Assembly (NCBI RefSeq): GCF_001577835.2
Contig: NC_029520.1
Span: forward strand, 48,086,381 to 48,150,380
Direction: 5' to 3'
Source of the DNA: Coturnix japonica
Taxonomy: Eukaryota > Chordata > Aves > Galliformes > Phasianidae
Length of the DNA: 64,000 nucleotides
This document shows positions 12,001 through 26,000 of this stretch, one piece after another. The position numbers and the translations under genes are program-made. The first letter of the stretch is position 1. Each line of letters opens with the position of its first letter. The notes beneath the pieces were generated by a model. The model was not told where the DNA came from. It saw only the letters and a list, made by a program, of their open reading frames with translations, and ran no database searches.

Positions 12001-15000
12001 TGCAAGAAAAATATTAAAAGTCAGAAGCCCACACTCTAGTACTATATTCACTAGCATGATGCGGTCCCTCCCACCTCACCGTGGTGTGGTTTTGCTCTAA
12101 ATACTATCCTTCAGTTATATTGAGAACACCCACCACAGAAGGGAACTCTTTAAAAGCTCTATGGTTCCTTTCCTTCAACCTCTACCCCAGCAAAACACAA
12201 CTTTAAACAACGTTCTGGTCTTGTTTCAGAAACTTTTCATTTGTTTCTTCCTCCTTTACCTTTCATTTTCCAAACAGCTAAAGGCTTGCTGAAGAAAACC
12301 TTCAGTTCCGGAGCCTCTGAGGTTATTTTTGCTACTGTATGTGTAACTTTCCAGCAGTGGTTTATGGCTCGGCTTAGCGAATGTTCAAAAATTACTTAAG
12401 TATTATTTCACTTCAGCCTGGACTTCTCATAGCTTGGAACACCCACCACTTGAGAATACTTCCCACTGCTTCGTATTTGCCCCTTCACTCATTTCTGTTT
12501 ATATCACTTGCCAAATTCAGAGGTGATTATTAGACATTTACTTTACCTCCCCCAGAATTATCATTTTGGGTTAAATGCAGCTAAATGATATAAATGTTTG
12601 CAATTCCCATCTCTTTGGACCACACTAACATGACAGACGTGAGCAGCTTTGTGTCTGATAGGAACAGTTACGACACTGGGAACACATGGATGCAACTTCT
12701 AAAGACAATCCTCTGAGATTTTTATTCATGGTACACTGACTTCTTTCTTTGGCTGTGGAAGTCACTCTGCACAAAGTATATGACTATCCCACTTCCACGT
12801 AACTGCTGGCTAATTTACACTTGGTATTTCTACATGCACTGTTGCAGCATTGGACCAAGTGGTTGCATTCTGCACTGCAGAGCAGGAAGGGCTTTCAGGC
12901 TGCAAGTGAAGCCAGGTTTATCAGCCCTGTACACGTGCTGGAGCATCCTGAAGGCCAGCTCAGGGCTGAATTTGCTAGCACAACTTTGGGCAAACTGCTG
13001 TTAGTCAGTGCAGCCACCTGATACACACTTTGAGTCTTGGAAGGGAATATATTGGACTGATGCTGTTATCTCAAAGTAGCTCTCACCTGACTAAGGTCAC
13101 AAAATACATCTTTTTGTTCATAAATTAATAAAGCATTTCCCCCCAGGCAACATCAACCTTTAATAACAACGTTTAATTAATATCTGTGTTTAATAGCAGT
13201 ATTTATTTTGATGCTTCCCTGCATTTTACAGTCAAATATTTCTGCTACTTGTAGGTCACACACAGCTCATGTGGCACGACTGAGATTCTTCACACTGCTT
13301 CCCTCAAATACAGCGACTATGCTGCGTGGGACCACCTCCGAGCGTGGGAAGGTGAGCTGCCTGTGAACATTAAATCACCTTTTTTTCTGATAGAACTGCA
13401 AAAAATGCCATAAATTAGTGCCAACTATAGTCATGTGTTGTGCATACAGAGCTGTGAATACCGAAGTGCTGCTGGCACTGGTAGTAGTTTGCAGCCCACA
13501 GTGAGACAGATTAGAGGTAAAATGTTGTGCCCTCCTTCCAGACTCTAAAAAATTCTGGCTACCCTAAAATAGAAGCAGCTTTAGGAACGCACAGAGGATC
13601 TGCTTCTGTGCTCCTCACACATTAAACTCAGCTGAACTGCAGAAATGATCCATCTGAAATAGAAACGTGCACGTTTTAAGTTAGCCGCCAGATGGAGCCA
13701 ATACGTCCCATCGCACAAATCCACAAACATCTGCAAAGTTACAACACTCCATAGATGTTACAAAGGATGCCGTTTCTTCCACTTCATAAAAGTCGGAGGA
13801 AGTCTGTGATTAGCGAGATGTTTACAAATAAAGGGGAATCTGGAGGCAGATCAAAGGTAACTCTCCAGATCTGGCACCATACCAAGTTCCTTTACTATTA
13901 GCATCTGCATGGGTTTGACTGTCAGATTAAGTGGTTGAACTTGGCCTATCTCATCACAAACTAGCAGTGCTTTCTTAATGCTTAGCATATATATTAGAAA
14001 TCGGAAGATTCAGGCGGCTAAGGACACGGAATTAAAAAACAACTATGAAAAGAGAAGCATTCACAGTGTTCTTCCTCACCCTACTTTCTGGAAGTAAAGG
14101 GGATCTAGAAGGGAAGACAAGCTCCGCTGTAAAATCCAAAGGATGCAGCACTGTAAGTTCAGTAAATAGGAGCAGTAGATCTCAAAGTCTGTTCTCTAAT
14201 AATCAAAGCTGGATGGTCCACTCATACCATATTTGCTTTTTGCTGAGTTGTCTGTAATTCATCCAGGATCTCGGGGATCTGGGCACAGCTCTAACAACCA
14301 GGGAGAAAAGCAGATCTGAGATAAAAGCTTGTGGTGTATGAAAGACACTGAGTTAATGCGTATGTGTTTTAAGGGACATCTCTGTTTTGACTCTGTAACA
14401 AACCAACATAGTTTGTGAGGTCTAGAAGGCCGCAGACTATTTCTACTTTTACAGCAGTGCTCTGTTTGAAATTAGTATTTTTATTCGGGGTCTAAGCCAC
14501 ACTGAACTCAATCAAATAAACATTCTCCAAAGAAAACTGCCTTTGAACTATTTAACTATTCGTTTGCACGGCAAAATAAAGCAGAAAGAACAGCAATAAC
14601 TACTCAGATATTTATTATGTCTTAATAGACATATTTTTTCAGTTTTTAAGTTACAGCTCATCAGTAGCTCTGTCTCTGTAGCAGAATTGACAATGTCTGC
14701 AAAAACCAGCTGAATTTAAGTGAAACACAACCCTGCCTGAAAGCAGACGAGGTGAGGCTTATCCCCGTACTTCCAGGCACACACTGTGGCTGGTGCTTGT
14801 GCTTCACAACAGCGTAGATAAATGAGGTTTAATATACCTGATAGCAATGCATCTCAGCTTCTTCATCAGTTCCCAGGGATCCTATCCTGCATTCCCTCCT
14901 ACAGTGCTACCATATCTTCTCCCAAAGAAGGTATATTCTAGATTTCATCTAGGAATAGGCTAGGAAAACAAGGATTTGCACAGCCCCAGATTCCCCAGTA

Positions 15001-16381
15001 GAGTTCCTACTGTCCACACAACCTGCAGGATTTTGAGGCCTTTGAGGCCTTTTCATTCCCTGTCAGGATTCTTGGGATGTCTACAGAACCTCAAGGTGTA
15101 CTTATCCTTGGGTGTCTCATTTCCAAATCATAGATACCCACAAAAAATCTCATCGATACAAATCACGGTACGAGTGAACACAATACCAGTATCAGCAGTT
15201 TGTCATTGAGGGGAAAATTCTTGAACAGCCCTAAAAGCGCTACATATTTTCTCTGACAGGAAATGCTAGAAGCAACATTGTTTCTGTGGTTATAGCTGCA
15301 AGAAAAATTACTACAGTTTTAGCAGGCCAGAAGGTGCAGGAAAAGATTAAACCTGTTTGTTCTCTCTGGATGGCAGAAGTTAAATTTGTATCCATCATGA
15401 GACAGACATGTTTTAGAACAAGATCATTAACATGGCAAAAACGACCCAAAGGATGATCTGATGGCATCTCTCTTGTAAAGCCAGCAATGGTCATTTCAAG
15501 CGTACAAAAAGGAACATGGGCTCTGTTTGTTTCGGGCCTGAACATTTATAGTCACGACAAGCTGACTCCTGAGTCATGTGTTCTGCTGTCCTGTTACAAA
15601 TTAGGGTTTGTCTTTCTCCATGAAAAAATAAAATGACAATGAATTCCAGAATCCTAAAAGCAGCTCCATACATCAGTGGCAGAAGGCACTACTAAAATGT
15701 CCTGGTTTTTTGGCATCTCGCCCTCCAAAACCTCAACCTACAAATATTTCTTAAGAACGCAATGCAAGAATAGTTCAGGTTTTTCCAAATTAGACAAAAA
15801 TGCAGAAAACTGGTTTAAAGCTACTGAGAACTACAGAAATGCCCGCTTTTAAAAACGTGCTCCTAACTTCTACACTGGGATATCCAGGGGGATACTGTCG
15901 CTATCCCCTTAACTTCACTTTGCTCCTGAGCTTTCAGCATTGGAGCAAAACAGAACCGTCTGTTCTGTTAAATAAAAAAGGAGAGCACACTGGGAGAAGG
16001 GAGAGCGACAGGGCAGTGTTAGTGGGCAGCACATCTGGAGCCACAGGGCACAGAGACCACAGAGGGAGGTGGCAGCAGGTCCTGGCGTTCTGCTGGCTGA
16101 GGGGCCCAGCTCATAACTGGCCTTGGGCCAACCGCAGTAACCCAGCACAGAGCTCAGCGTCGGCTATTTCAAGAAAGACCAAGAAAGCTCCAGAGCATAT
16201 TTGTGGGGTGAGTTGAACGCAGGAAGGTTTCCAATGCTCATAAAGAGGGCAGATAGCATAGATGTGTCTCATCTGTATGTAAGAGGCTGGGCTGCCTTTT
16301 TTCCTTATCAGGAAATAGGAATTAGGAATACAGCTTCTATGAAGATGCTGGGGGGAGACAGAGACTGAGTTAAGCAGCTCA

Positions 16382-16452
16382 GAATCACAGAATGGCTTGC
16401 CTTGGAAGGGACCTCGAGGATCACCAAGCTACAACCCCCTGCTGCAGGCCAT
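16382..16452 (-). mobile_element. CR1 LINE 3'-end fragment
   Basis: GAATCACAGAATGG, then TTGGAAGGGACCTCGAGGATC and CAACCCCCTGC give the reverse complement of the CR1 3' end. Only about 70 bp is recognisable, typical of 5'-truncated CR1. Confidence 0.8.
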
Positions 16453-16490
16453 GCTTTGAGTTCTGACAGAGATCATGTAGGTAAATGAGC

Positions 16491-16513
16491 CCCCCCCCCC
16501 CCCACACACACAC
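16491..16513. repeat. C14 homopolymer followed by a short CA run
   Basis: A run of about 14 C followed by an ACACACAC stretch, just beyond a CR1 tail. Simple sequence. Confidence 0.8.
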
Positions 16514-17073
16514 TCATTTCTCCCCTCATGCCACCACTTTTGTTGAGATAGAGGGAACTGCAACAGGGAAACGATCCAGCCCAAGAAAACAAAAAGTTTG
16601 TAGCTTGACCCTGTTCACTGTTAACCCACATAGACACATGCCTTTTGACAAGGAAGAAGGCAGCACACAAGCGATACAAGAGCTGAAACTATGTGGCAGG
16701 GAGGAAGGAACCCACAGAGCTCAAAGTGACACCATCAGGAACAAACTTACATCCTCAGCAATAGCTGAGATACACCTGATGTTTTGATACTAGTGTGTCC
16801 AAATACAGCAGTGCAGGCTTTTATAACCACAGCAGACTTTCAGTCTTTAGCTTTTAATTAAAAATATATATATATATGCCAATTTCTAATTTCTCCATTA
16901 ATTGTATATATTAAATAGCACAGACCCCCAGTAAAAGTACAAATTCTTAGAATTCTGTGATGTTCTATTAAAATCAAGATTTCTCCATGGACCTGAGAGC
17001 TACAAATACTGTTGTACACAAATGTAAATATTCTTTGAATTAGCATAGCAAGTTGCCAATAAGTATTTACAAG

Positions 17074-17106
17074 TATATATATATATACATATATACACAC
17101 ACACAC
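17074..17106. repeat. (TA)n/(CA)n compound microsatellite
   Basis: Alternating TATATATATATA, a CATATATA spacer, then ACACACACAC. A shorter (TA)n tract lies near 16863-16877. Confidence 0.9.
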
Positions 17107-19312
17107 TCATATTTAAACATTTAGATATCTCCTTTGATACTGAAAAAGAAGCTTGAGAGCCTTTGTTATACTTTAAAGCTCATTCCAGGTCTTCATAAGT
17201 TCTCTTTTTAAGTTGCAGTAATCCTGAAAGCCAATATCTAGGCTGGCTACTAACAGTTCTCAGGCTGCCACTCACACCACTGCCAAAATGAGGAAAAAAA
17301 GCAGAACAGAGAGAGATCCCCTAAAAACAAAAATAGCAAAACTCTTATAAATAGCATCCTTATTTCTTTCTGGCTATGTTTTGTCCTGTGCAATGCATAT
17401 ACATGTCCAACCTTCAAGATCCTTAAGTTTTTTAGGGGGTCTTATACGCTACATCTCCAAACAGCACAGGATGGGAATAGAAAGGAACTATGTTAACATG
17501 ACTGAGAAGTACAAATTTCTTAGGGGAAATAAGATTCCGACTTAAGTATCTTTGCTTCCCCTTCATTATCTTTCAAGTAACAGTAAGACTTCTAGGACAT
17601 CATAACTGCAATATTTTTTGTCAGATGCGCTTCTGTTCTGTTTCCGCAGAGTACTTTACCCTCATAGCAAGAGGGCTGAAACACTATTTCACATCCCTGT
17701 GGACATCGTCCCATTCTGTCCTCAAGAGCACAGCACCCACCCCTTATTCTCTGCATACTTTCACATTACCATAAACATTTGCTCCTGCATCTGTTTGCAA
17801 GCAAGGCATCTTGTTTATGCTTTAATGACTGATTTGTTCTCATGTATTCCCCAATCACCTGTTGGCTATTTAAGTCATTCTGCTATGCTCTGCTTAAATA
17901 CAAATAAATCCACTCTAAGCTTTCATGCAGTGCAGTCCATGTGCTTTTTGAGCCTTATTTTGGACATGCATACCTGTGAACAACAAGGCACTGCTTTGGT
18001 ACTGCAAGAATAGGAGAAAGAATTCATTCAAGGTCAGTAGGAACAAGCTTTCCTTAGAAAGGATACTACAATACAGCTTATAATTGAAAAACAAAGAGAT
18101 TACAGAGTGTTTGTGAAGTCAGATAGCTCACATAAATACCACCGTTCACGGTTCCTAAATTTAACTTCTGTAGTTGACAGGTCTACTCACGCTAGGAAGT
18201 TATTCTGGTTGTTCTTTTGGTGAATCACTTTTGGGTCAAGTTTAGACCAATGCATCCTTAAGAATGGCTCCTGACCCTGACCAGAAGTGTCCATAAACTA
18301 CTGTTAGCCTTTCCCTGTATTTCATAATCATCTTTTAATTTGCACAAGTCACCTCCTCCTTTTCAACAAGATCTATAACTACTCATTGCTGTGCCATGTT
18401 CTCCTTCCAGTGCAAGCGCACCATCTGCATTAGTTTGTGCCATAGTGAGCTGATCACCTGGGCTGAGAGCTCTCCCAGCCAAGCTAAGTCACACTCACTC
18501 TGGTATCACAAGCATCTACAGGACTTTATCCCCTCCTCCAGGCTCCCCCTCTGTGCTACCTTTAGGATGTTTTCCCCTCTGCTTCCCTTTGCACAGCTCT
18601 ATCTCTCCACCTGACCCTTCCAGCCTTTGCCCTCCCCCCTCTTCCACTCCTCCAGCTTACCACCAGGCTCTTCTGTCAGCTCCCCAGCACCCTCTAGCTC
18701 TTCCTCAGCTCTCTTGGCTGCTTTTCCCACTTCAGTCATAGCTGATATCTTAAGTGAGAACCTGAGTGCCAGAGAAATTGTGTGCAGTGTATTAGCCCCC
18801 AAACCTCCTACTACAGCAAGTGCTTAACTACTTCACTGCTACAGGTGGTCAAACACTTTATGGATCCCTCTAATTACCTTTCTACCACTGAATCCAGCAC
18901 TGAGAGCACTACAACAGACATCATTCTTTGAACTCTTACGCAGTGAGCTTCAGTCCTGCTTGGGATAGGAAGCGTGTAACAAAATTCTAGTAAGAGAGAA
19001 ACTTGGAATTAACTCAAGAGCTGGAGTGCATTAACACCAGCAGTGCTTTTAGTTCCAGCGCTGTTTGGGACTCAGCTGACTTCAGCACCTTCAAGAAAAT
19101 CTAAGACTGAGCAGTTCCAGCAAAATGCTGTAGGCCCACGCTGCAAATGAAGCAGCATCTGGGAGCCAGCAGCGAGCTCAGGCCTGCAGCCCTATGGCTG
19201 GGCCCTTCCCCACTCCCTTGTCTTAGGGGAAACACATGTCAAACCAACAAGATAAGTTCTGATTCACATTTAAAGCTGAATAAAGACAAGGCCACTGGTA
19301 CTCGGTTTTATA

Positions 19313-19325
19313 TAGATAGATAGAT
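19313..19325. repeat. Short (TAGA)n microsatellite
   Basis: Three TAGA units followed by a degenerate TTAGATATAG continuation. Confidence 0.8.
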
Positions 19326-19820
19326 TTAGATATAGTGGAGATTTTCAACTGTTTCAATTTATCTAAACAGTCTTTTGAAGCTCACCACCCCATTAATTCT
19401 TGAGAAACAAGGGATCAGCTCCTGGCTCCTCCTGCTCTCAGCACCACCACTGACATGCAAACTGGTTGAAATCACTTCCCTGTCCATGGCTCAGTGGGAG
19501 GCCACATTACTACCCTGGTTGGTAAAGCAAGATCTGCTAGGAGAAAGTACAACCAGCCTTTATTTTGTAATAGTTTCCTCTACCATTTCGTATTAGGGTC
19601 CTGCTGCCCCCCATTAAAAACCATACACTTCACATTTAAACAGCTGGTGCCTACGAGTCAAAGCCAGTTGCTCTCTCCAAGGCCAAACTGCCCCACTGAA
19701 TTGATGCCAGCTGGTGCTTAGCAGTATCTTTAAATTCAGTTAAATTAAGAGACAGGCTACACAGATTAGGGCTACACTGGAATCAGAAAGAAATCTTTAA
19801 AGGCATTAAATGTCTTTACG

Positions 19821-19826
19821 TTTATT
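19821..19826 (-). terminator. ZBTB1: Candidate poly(A) signal of ZBTB1
   Basis: AATAAA on the minus strand about 1.1 kb beyond the ZBTB1 stop. The interval 19.8-20.9 kb is AT-rich and best read as 3'UTR. Nearer or farther signals cannot be excluded. Confidence 0.4.
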
Positions 19827-20913
19827 AAACAAACTCTGTAGTTTTTTCTCGTTATATTTCTTGTTGAAAAAAAAAAAAACTGAACATTCAGAAAGTATCG
19901 TGAAAACAAGAAACAAAAAAAATCTAAGGTTGACATGAGCCACACTCCCCCTTCCCTTCCCACCCAAGCAATGGGACTATCTACACACCCATCCCACTTT
20001 TAACTTCCCAACAAAAGCAACAAGGCACCCATTTACAGCTAAGCTGAGAAATGAAGTCTTCAATGCACATTGTAATTCTGCGTACCTAGCAATCCGCCAC
20101 AGCAAGTCTTTCCTTGTATGTTATAAGCAGGTTATATAGACCCACGTGGGTAAGGATAGCCAGCAAAAGGCCAATGTCAGTCATACGGCAGAACAGCCCA
20201 TTATAGTTATGCTAAAATTTCAAGTCTGGAAAATGACCACTGTGCTGGAAACTTCTCAGTTACCACGACAGCCAGTAACTCCCTTTCCCTTTGAGCACAC
20301 CAGTCCAATTCTGCGAGGTTTAACTGAGCCTATGTGCTCTGACCACTGGGATGCAAATTTCAACATAGCCAAGAAGCTGAGCATCGGGGCGGCCGGCTCT
20401 GCCCTTACAGCAGTCAGACAGCAAAGGATTATTTCTTGGCATTTTCTTATCGTTTTGAAAATTAATCAACTCTGGGATTATGAACAATTAATGCTCTCGC
20501 ATATTAATTGCTGCGATCTAAAATTTTCACATGAAGAAACAACACGTGGAAATATTAAAGCACTCATCTTACGGACATGGATCCGAGAACTGTTTAATAG
20601 CAGTCAGTGAAGGGGTAACATTGTGCTTTTAATCTACAGGTTTAAAAATAATGATTTGTATATCTACTTAGTAAAACAATAAAATTAAGAACAGAAACTG
20701 ATATTAGGAAACAGTGAAAATGTAATCATTAAACACATGAAGCTTTTCAAAGCTATATACTTAATGAGCCTAGACACCTATGATTAAGAGGGTCTTAAAA
20801 AAAAATAATAAAAAAAGACTTGGTTTTTTTTTTAGCTTTTATCTACTATACTGTATGCCTTGCTTTGGTGTTCTCTCTGCTGCCAACTTAATGCTGTAAC
20901 AGTATGATTATGC

Positions 20914-23049
20914 TCATGTTCTTTTCAAATGCTTGGCATTATAGTGAGATCTCATATCTTTTCTCAAATTAAATTTTGCTCCACATACTCCACATGTATA
21001 CAGGTGAACATCCATGTGCTGCTCCAGTTGCTCATTATTTGGGAATATCTGAAAGCAGACCTGGCATATAGTCTCTCCAGCTGATAAGTGAGATATCATA
21101 TGCCGTACATGGTCATGTTTTCTGAAGTTTCCTTGATCACAAATGGAACAGACATACCTGGCCATTCCTTTGTGCATATCATTGTGGAGCCGCAACTGGC
21201 GCTCTCTTAAGAACTGCTTCCCACATGTCTGACAAACAAACTGTTTTTCCTTGGTATGAACAGTATAGTGTTCCCTCAAGTGACAACGCTGATAAAATCC
21301 TTTCCCACAAAGATTGCAGAAATGCTTACGTCTGTGATCTCTTTCATTCTCTTCCATCATGGAATTCTTGAACAGATCTTGCTCCAGGCAGTTGGACATA
21401 TGTTCAACCGCTAGGTTTTCAGTTTCAAAACGCTGCCCGCAATTAGGACATCGGAAAGGACAGGCAGAATGCTTATATAACTGTTTTTTTTGAAGGCTGT
21501 TCATTTGGAAATGACTGTCCCTGAAGTCCTCCAGCATGTCTGCAAACATCATGTCCCTGATTTCCGACTGCTCCTCAGGGTTTTCTTCCAAGTCCATTTT
21601 TTCCTCAGAATTTCTGATACCATTCATGGTCAGATCCTGGGGTTCTCCACAGGTCTGTGCATGATCCTGTAACTGTTTGCCCTTGACCAGTATTTGACCA
21701 CACTTGCCACAGGCACATATATTTTCTATGTGTTTGGATAAATAATGAGAGGACAGATCCTCCTCAGTGATCGTTAGCCCACAGAGTTCACAGGGAGCAT
21801 TCTCCACATCTTCCTGGACGGAGGGAGTTTTCCTGCTAAGGTGCCGCGGACTCTTTAAACACCTTCTTTCATCCTCATCCATGGATAAACGGGGTTTTAA
21901 AGTCTTCCGAGCATTTCTCTTCTCTCTCATCTCTTCCTCAACGTAGTACCTATAAAGTGGCTCTTCCTGCTCATCATCTAGGTCATCGTTATCAGAAGAC
22001 TCGTTGCAGTCTTTATCTGTCACCTTGATAATGTTATAATCCTTCATCTCATCTGCAGGACTGTCCTCTGGTTCCATCTTGATGACAATCCTCTTCCTCT
22101 CAGAGGCCCGACTTCCTTCTTCCCCTGACGTCTCGGATGCCACCGTGCTGCTCTTCCTGCTTGTAACATTGGACACGGGAGAAGAAGAATCATCGGCAAC
22201 TTGGCTGGAATCCCCTTTGTATTTGTCTGTTTGCGTAGAGATCATTTTAGAAGCGGAGTCCTTTTCATTAAAGTCTATTTTTTCAGCACCGTAGTATCTG
22301 GTACTTTGGTACGAATGCCTGTTGGTGCACGATAACACATGCTCATCCAGTAACTTTTCACAGCTAAAACTAAACCCGCAGCTGTCGCAGGTGAAGCTCC
22401 TCCCGAAGCGGCGTGAGTGGGACACGCGCTCTTTTGTATGAGAGTATTTGGACGTGGTGCTTTTTTTGCAGACATCAAACAGTTGTTCGGGGAAACTGCT
22501 GAGCTGCAAAGCTTCTTCATCGGGCTCTTTGTTATGGGATGTATTTACTGTTGAACTTGGCGGCTCCATGCCCCACCTGTTTGTTTCGCTGCCATTTCGA
22601 GCAAGCGTGTCTTCGTACATTCGCACGCCGAATATCATTTTACTGTTCTGGGTGCTAGAAGCAGAAGAAGAGCATTTTAAACTAGACGAGTCTGTATCCT
22701 GTATATCTTCCAGACACTCAGGTACATTATAGAGTTGCAAATAGTTCATGGCCACTTTAAATTGCTCAAAATTTGCAGGGGCGGTCATAATTTTTCCTAA
22801 ATACATGAACTGCAAAATAAGATCAAAGCATTCAGCGCTAATCTTCATGTTGCTTAGATTCAGCTGGGCTGTAGTGTGTTGATGGTTCATAAAAAACATT
22901 CTAAAATAGGAGCTGCATGCAGCAAGGACTGCTTTATGTGCCTGAAAATAAATGTCATCTATAGCAATGCAGCAGTCACACAAAAAGCCCCACTCTCTTT
23001 GGTTGTTCAGCTGCTGAAGGACGTAGTTGCTGTGGCTGGTTCTTGCCAT
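20914..23049 (-). CDS. ZBTB1: Zinc finger and BTB domain-containing protein 1
   Basis: A 711-residue BTB/POZ zinc-finger protein (human about 713), with the whole coding region in one exon. It is a nuclear transcriptional repressor known for lymphoid development and the DNA-damage response. The BTB domain spans about residues 7-115 ([27 protein letters not shown]). Zinc-binding clusters lie at about 221-241 (CCHC), 420-440, 447-467, 534-554, 578-598, 606-626, 634-654, 662-682 and 686-707. The motif IKMEPED near 323-329 is a SUMO-acceptor consensus. The start is the ATG at 23047-23049 ([17 protein letters not shown]), which aligns with the mammalian N terminus. The same frame opens four codons earlier at a TTG, but that lies between the splice acceptor and the ATG and I reject it as a start. 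ZBTB25 is a head-to-head relative. Confidence 0.98.
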   Translation of the reverse strand: MARTSHSNYVLQQLNNQREWGFLCDCCIAIDDIYFQAHKAVLAACSSYFRMFFMNHQHTTAQLNLSNMKISAECFDLILQFMYLGKIMTAPANFEQFKVAMNYLQLYNVPECLEDIQDTDSSSLKCSSSASSTQNSKMIFGVRMYEDTLARNGSETNRWGMEPPSSTVNTSHNKEPDEEALQLSSFPEQLFDVCKKSTTSKYSHTKERVSHSRRFGRSFTCDSCGFSFSCEKLLDEHVLSCTNRHSYQSTRYYGAEKIDFNEKDSASKMISTQTDKYKGDSSQVADDSSSPVSNVTSRKSSTVASETSGEEGSRASERKRIVIKMEPEDSPADEMKDYNIIKVTDKDCNESSDNDDLDDEQEEPLYRYYVEEEMREKRNARKTLKPRLSMDEDERRCLKSPRHLSRKTPSVQEDVENAPCELCGLTITEEDLSSHYLSKHIENICACGKCGQILVKGKQLQDHAQTCGEPQDLTMNGIRNSEEKMDLEENPEEQSEIRDMMFADMLEDFRDSHFQMNSLQKKQLYKHSACPFRCPNCGQRFETENLAVEHMSNCLEQDLFKNSMMEENERDHRRKHFCNLCGKGFYQRCHLREHYTVHTKEKQFVCQTCGKQFLRERQLRLHNDMHKGMARYVCSICDQGNFRKHDHVRHMISHLSAGETICQVCFQIFPNNEQLEQHMDVHLYTCGVCGAKFNLRKDMRSHYNAKHLKRT

Positions 23050-23071
23050 CTTGTACTTCAATCACAGCCCT
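23050..23071 (-). other. ZBTB1: Splice acceptor and short 5'UTR leading into the ZBTB1 coding exon
   Basis: On the minus strand a pyrimidine-rich TCTTCTTTTTGCAG ends at 23070, so the coding exon starts at 23069, only 20 nt before the ATG. An upstream noncoding exon is therefore required; donor candidates are at 30861 and 30698. Confidence 0.8.
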
Positions 23072-26000
23072 GCAAAAAGAAGATGATGTCTGTTAAAATC
23101 GTAAGCACAAGAAATGGAATACGTTTAAGTTTAGAGAGGAATCACCATCTTTTTCCTCTCTAGATCTCTTCCTATTCTCACGCTGTTTGTGGTATGATTT
23201 CCTGTCTGGACATCTTTGCTGACAACTACTGTTGATGCCAGTGAAAACATCCATAATCCCATGCTCTCACCACTAGACTTACAAGACCAGTAAACGAATC
23301 AACATAATCACCACAACATCAGTTATGGCAACACTGCTAGAATATAAATTAGCAAATATATCTCAGAGTCCTACAGCCAAGATGTTCAGATAGGAACTCT
23401 GGATGCAGAACTTCAAAAGCTTCACAGGGCAGACTTCTGCAAGACAGCCCCAGGACAACAGCTCTACAAGGTGAGCTGACTGTAAGAAACCACCGCTGAG
23501 TCTCAGCTTGCCTTTTTCACCTGCCAGACCAAAGGACCTATGATGCAACACATTACTGGCAACAAGGCTGGGCTCAAACTGGTCTTTCCCTCCCCACTAA
23601 AGGAAATTTAGAAGAGACATCAGTGAAGTATCCACACAGGCTACATCTACACACTTGTTTGTTATTTATGGTGGCTTGAGGATCTTCTCAACCTTATCTG
23701 CAAGATATTTAGCAAACCAGGAGCTGTGCAGCTCAGGTGCATTCTCAGAAGCGCAGGGCAGGCAGCATGTCCCACACAAGGCTGCTGCAGACGGTCACCA
23801 GGCTCGCTGTGCAACATGGGCAGCACAGAAGCAGGAAGTGGTGCACACCATGCCTCCAGCTCCTCTTAAAACCACTCTTTCATTTAATATAAGCAAAGCA
23901 CTTGGAGACTGGACCGAGAAAAGAAGAGCTGATGAAGAACTACAGGCCAGAATGCCAGACACAGCAGCACTGAGAGGTGAAGCCTCAGTGAGAAACTGCA
24001 AACACCTGAAACAAAGTTCTGAAAGTGCATGTTATACATGAAAGGACCAACTTGTGCTAAACAGGAAGGAGGAAGAAAATGTGCTACTTCATGTTAAAAA
24101 AAAAACACCCAGAAAAAATACACGGTGTACAGGAGGCATCCATTCAATTTACAGAAGACTAACTGCAACCAAGTAAAGCTCCCTGGTAGATCACACCCAT
24201 CTCCTAGCGACTGGAAAATGAGAAGAAAAATTATATTCCATAATAAGCACTGAATTCACAAATCAGAGGTGTTGCCTGGGCTGTGAAGTAGCAGATCTAA
24301 CATTAGTCACTGTTCTCCTTCATTCCACAAATGACTGTCACGGAAAAAAATGCATCCAAGCCCTCTAGATGAGGAAATGCTCATCACTGCCCAGCAATAT
24401 TCCCTACTGCCAATCCTATAGCCATTCATGAGGACCACTATCAGCAAAAGACCTTATGTGGCAATGGGGATCTTGAGATTTGGTTTTATATTGATGATTA
24501 ACACCTGAATGACAGCTCTTCCTCTCCCCCCAGTTTATTCCTACAGCCTCAGAACTCAAGGTAAGCACATCACAATTCACTGCCCAGCTTGGCTCAGTGA
24601 TGTCCACTGCATATTCTTCCAAGTGCAAAGGTGTTTTGTATTTCAGGTAATTAATCACATACTCAAATGTAATTTAGTATATTTCATCAAGAATTCAGAT
24701 CAGGAACTGCATAATAACAGAGAACTGACTTCAACTTCCAAATCCTAAGACTGAAAATCAACAAGAAACATGAGAAGACACAGTCTGAGATACCATTGGC
24801 CTCACAGTGTGAACTTCCACTGGGACAAGAAAAGGCTTAGGACTGCTAAAGGAAGGAGTCAGGACAGCTCACATTAACCTTCTTGTCCTAACAATGCAAC
24901 AAGCTTACACTCTCTGTTTTTATTTTCTACATACTCAAAGTATTCCATTATTCCTTCCAGTAGCAAAACAGCAACACAAGGTCACAAATACCTGCACACA
25001 TCTGCAAAGGGGCATCTCAAAGCAGTGGGAAAGACCTGGCAGTCACTGCAGTGACGGGGCACAAACACACTCTCTAAGTTTCCTTCTTTGAAAAAAGTGA
25101 ACCATATTTCCTCTTTTGACAGAGAAACTCTTGCAGAGCTTTCGGCACTTGAGCCCTGATATGCAAAAATAACCCACCGGTAATGCCTTTCTCCTGCCAC
25201 TGCATTGTAAAGAACCAGCCTGAGCATGAGAGCTTGGTCAGGCCAATAAGGTGCTCAGATGTGTACACAACCTCCATCACAGTAGTACTACAAGGAGGTA
25301 TTAAAATAGAGAGCGTTTGAAGTTATCTATGTTAATGAAAGTTCTGGCAGCCTTCCTCTGTATGCTGTATTAACCTGCCGCGTGTAACCATATATTTACA
25401 GCTGCCAACACTTCCCACTACAAGAGCCTGCGTTGGTCTATTTAAAACTCTGACAAACTTCAACCAGCAAAGGCAAAAGTTTCCTTGTGAAACGTGTGCT
25501 TCGGACTTGTTTTTTTCCAGAAAATTTCAGCTAAAGCAGTTCCAAAAATGAGGTTTTGTGTATCTAAATTACTGCTCTTCCTTTCAGACTCAAACAACTT
25601 TCTCTTGCAAGATCTTTGGAGGGAGACATCACAGAATCGCAGGGGTTGGAAGGGGCCTGTCCAAGGCATCCCATACAGTGTGGAAACCCTTCTGGCTGCT
25701 GTGTGCCACCTCCACTCTCAGCCTCACTGCACCAGGTCATGTCACTGCGTTCCAGCATCCCTGGCAGCCAGAAGAGAGCAACACTTGGCTCTGATTGATG
25801 AGAGCCCAGCCAGGAGTGGGCTTAGAGACATTGAGTGGAGATCAGAAAGCGTAAGAGGGAGCTGAGGGAAGAGCTCTGGGAGTGCAAGGAGGGACAAGCT
25901 GAGCTGTGAGGAGGACTATGGGATCAGGAACAGCCGTGGGCAGACAAGATGGCGCGGTGAGGATCTACATGAGGGAGGGAAACCACCTGAGCAAGGGACT

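Larger units (their letters stand above)
5510..19800. other. Intergenic region between HSPA2 and the ZBTB1 3' end
   Basis: About 14 kb, AT-rich, without a recognisable coding exon on either strand. Open frames are short, unlike any family I know and lack flanking exons. Contents I can name are two CR1 tails (8973-9025 and 16382-16452), TA/CA and TAGA microsatellites and short homopolymers. Unrecognised enhancers or lncRNA exons could be present but cannot be supported from sequence alone. Confidence 0.6.

Noticed and set aside
15800-16216. 138-codon plus-strand ORF
   Set aside because: Unrecognised sequence in AT-rich intergenic DNA; length is within chance.
20146-20610. 154-codon plus-strand ORF
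   Set aside because: Lies opposite the probable ZBTB1 3'UTR; no known domain.
23050-23061. TTG start four codons upstream for ZBTB1
   Set aside because: Non-ATG; the splice acceptor is at 23070 and the ATG at 23049 matches the mammalian N terminus.
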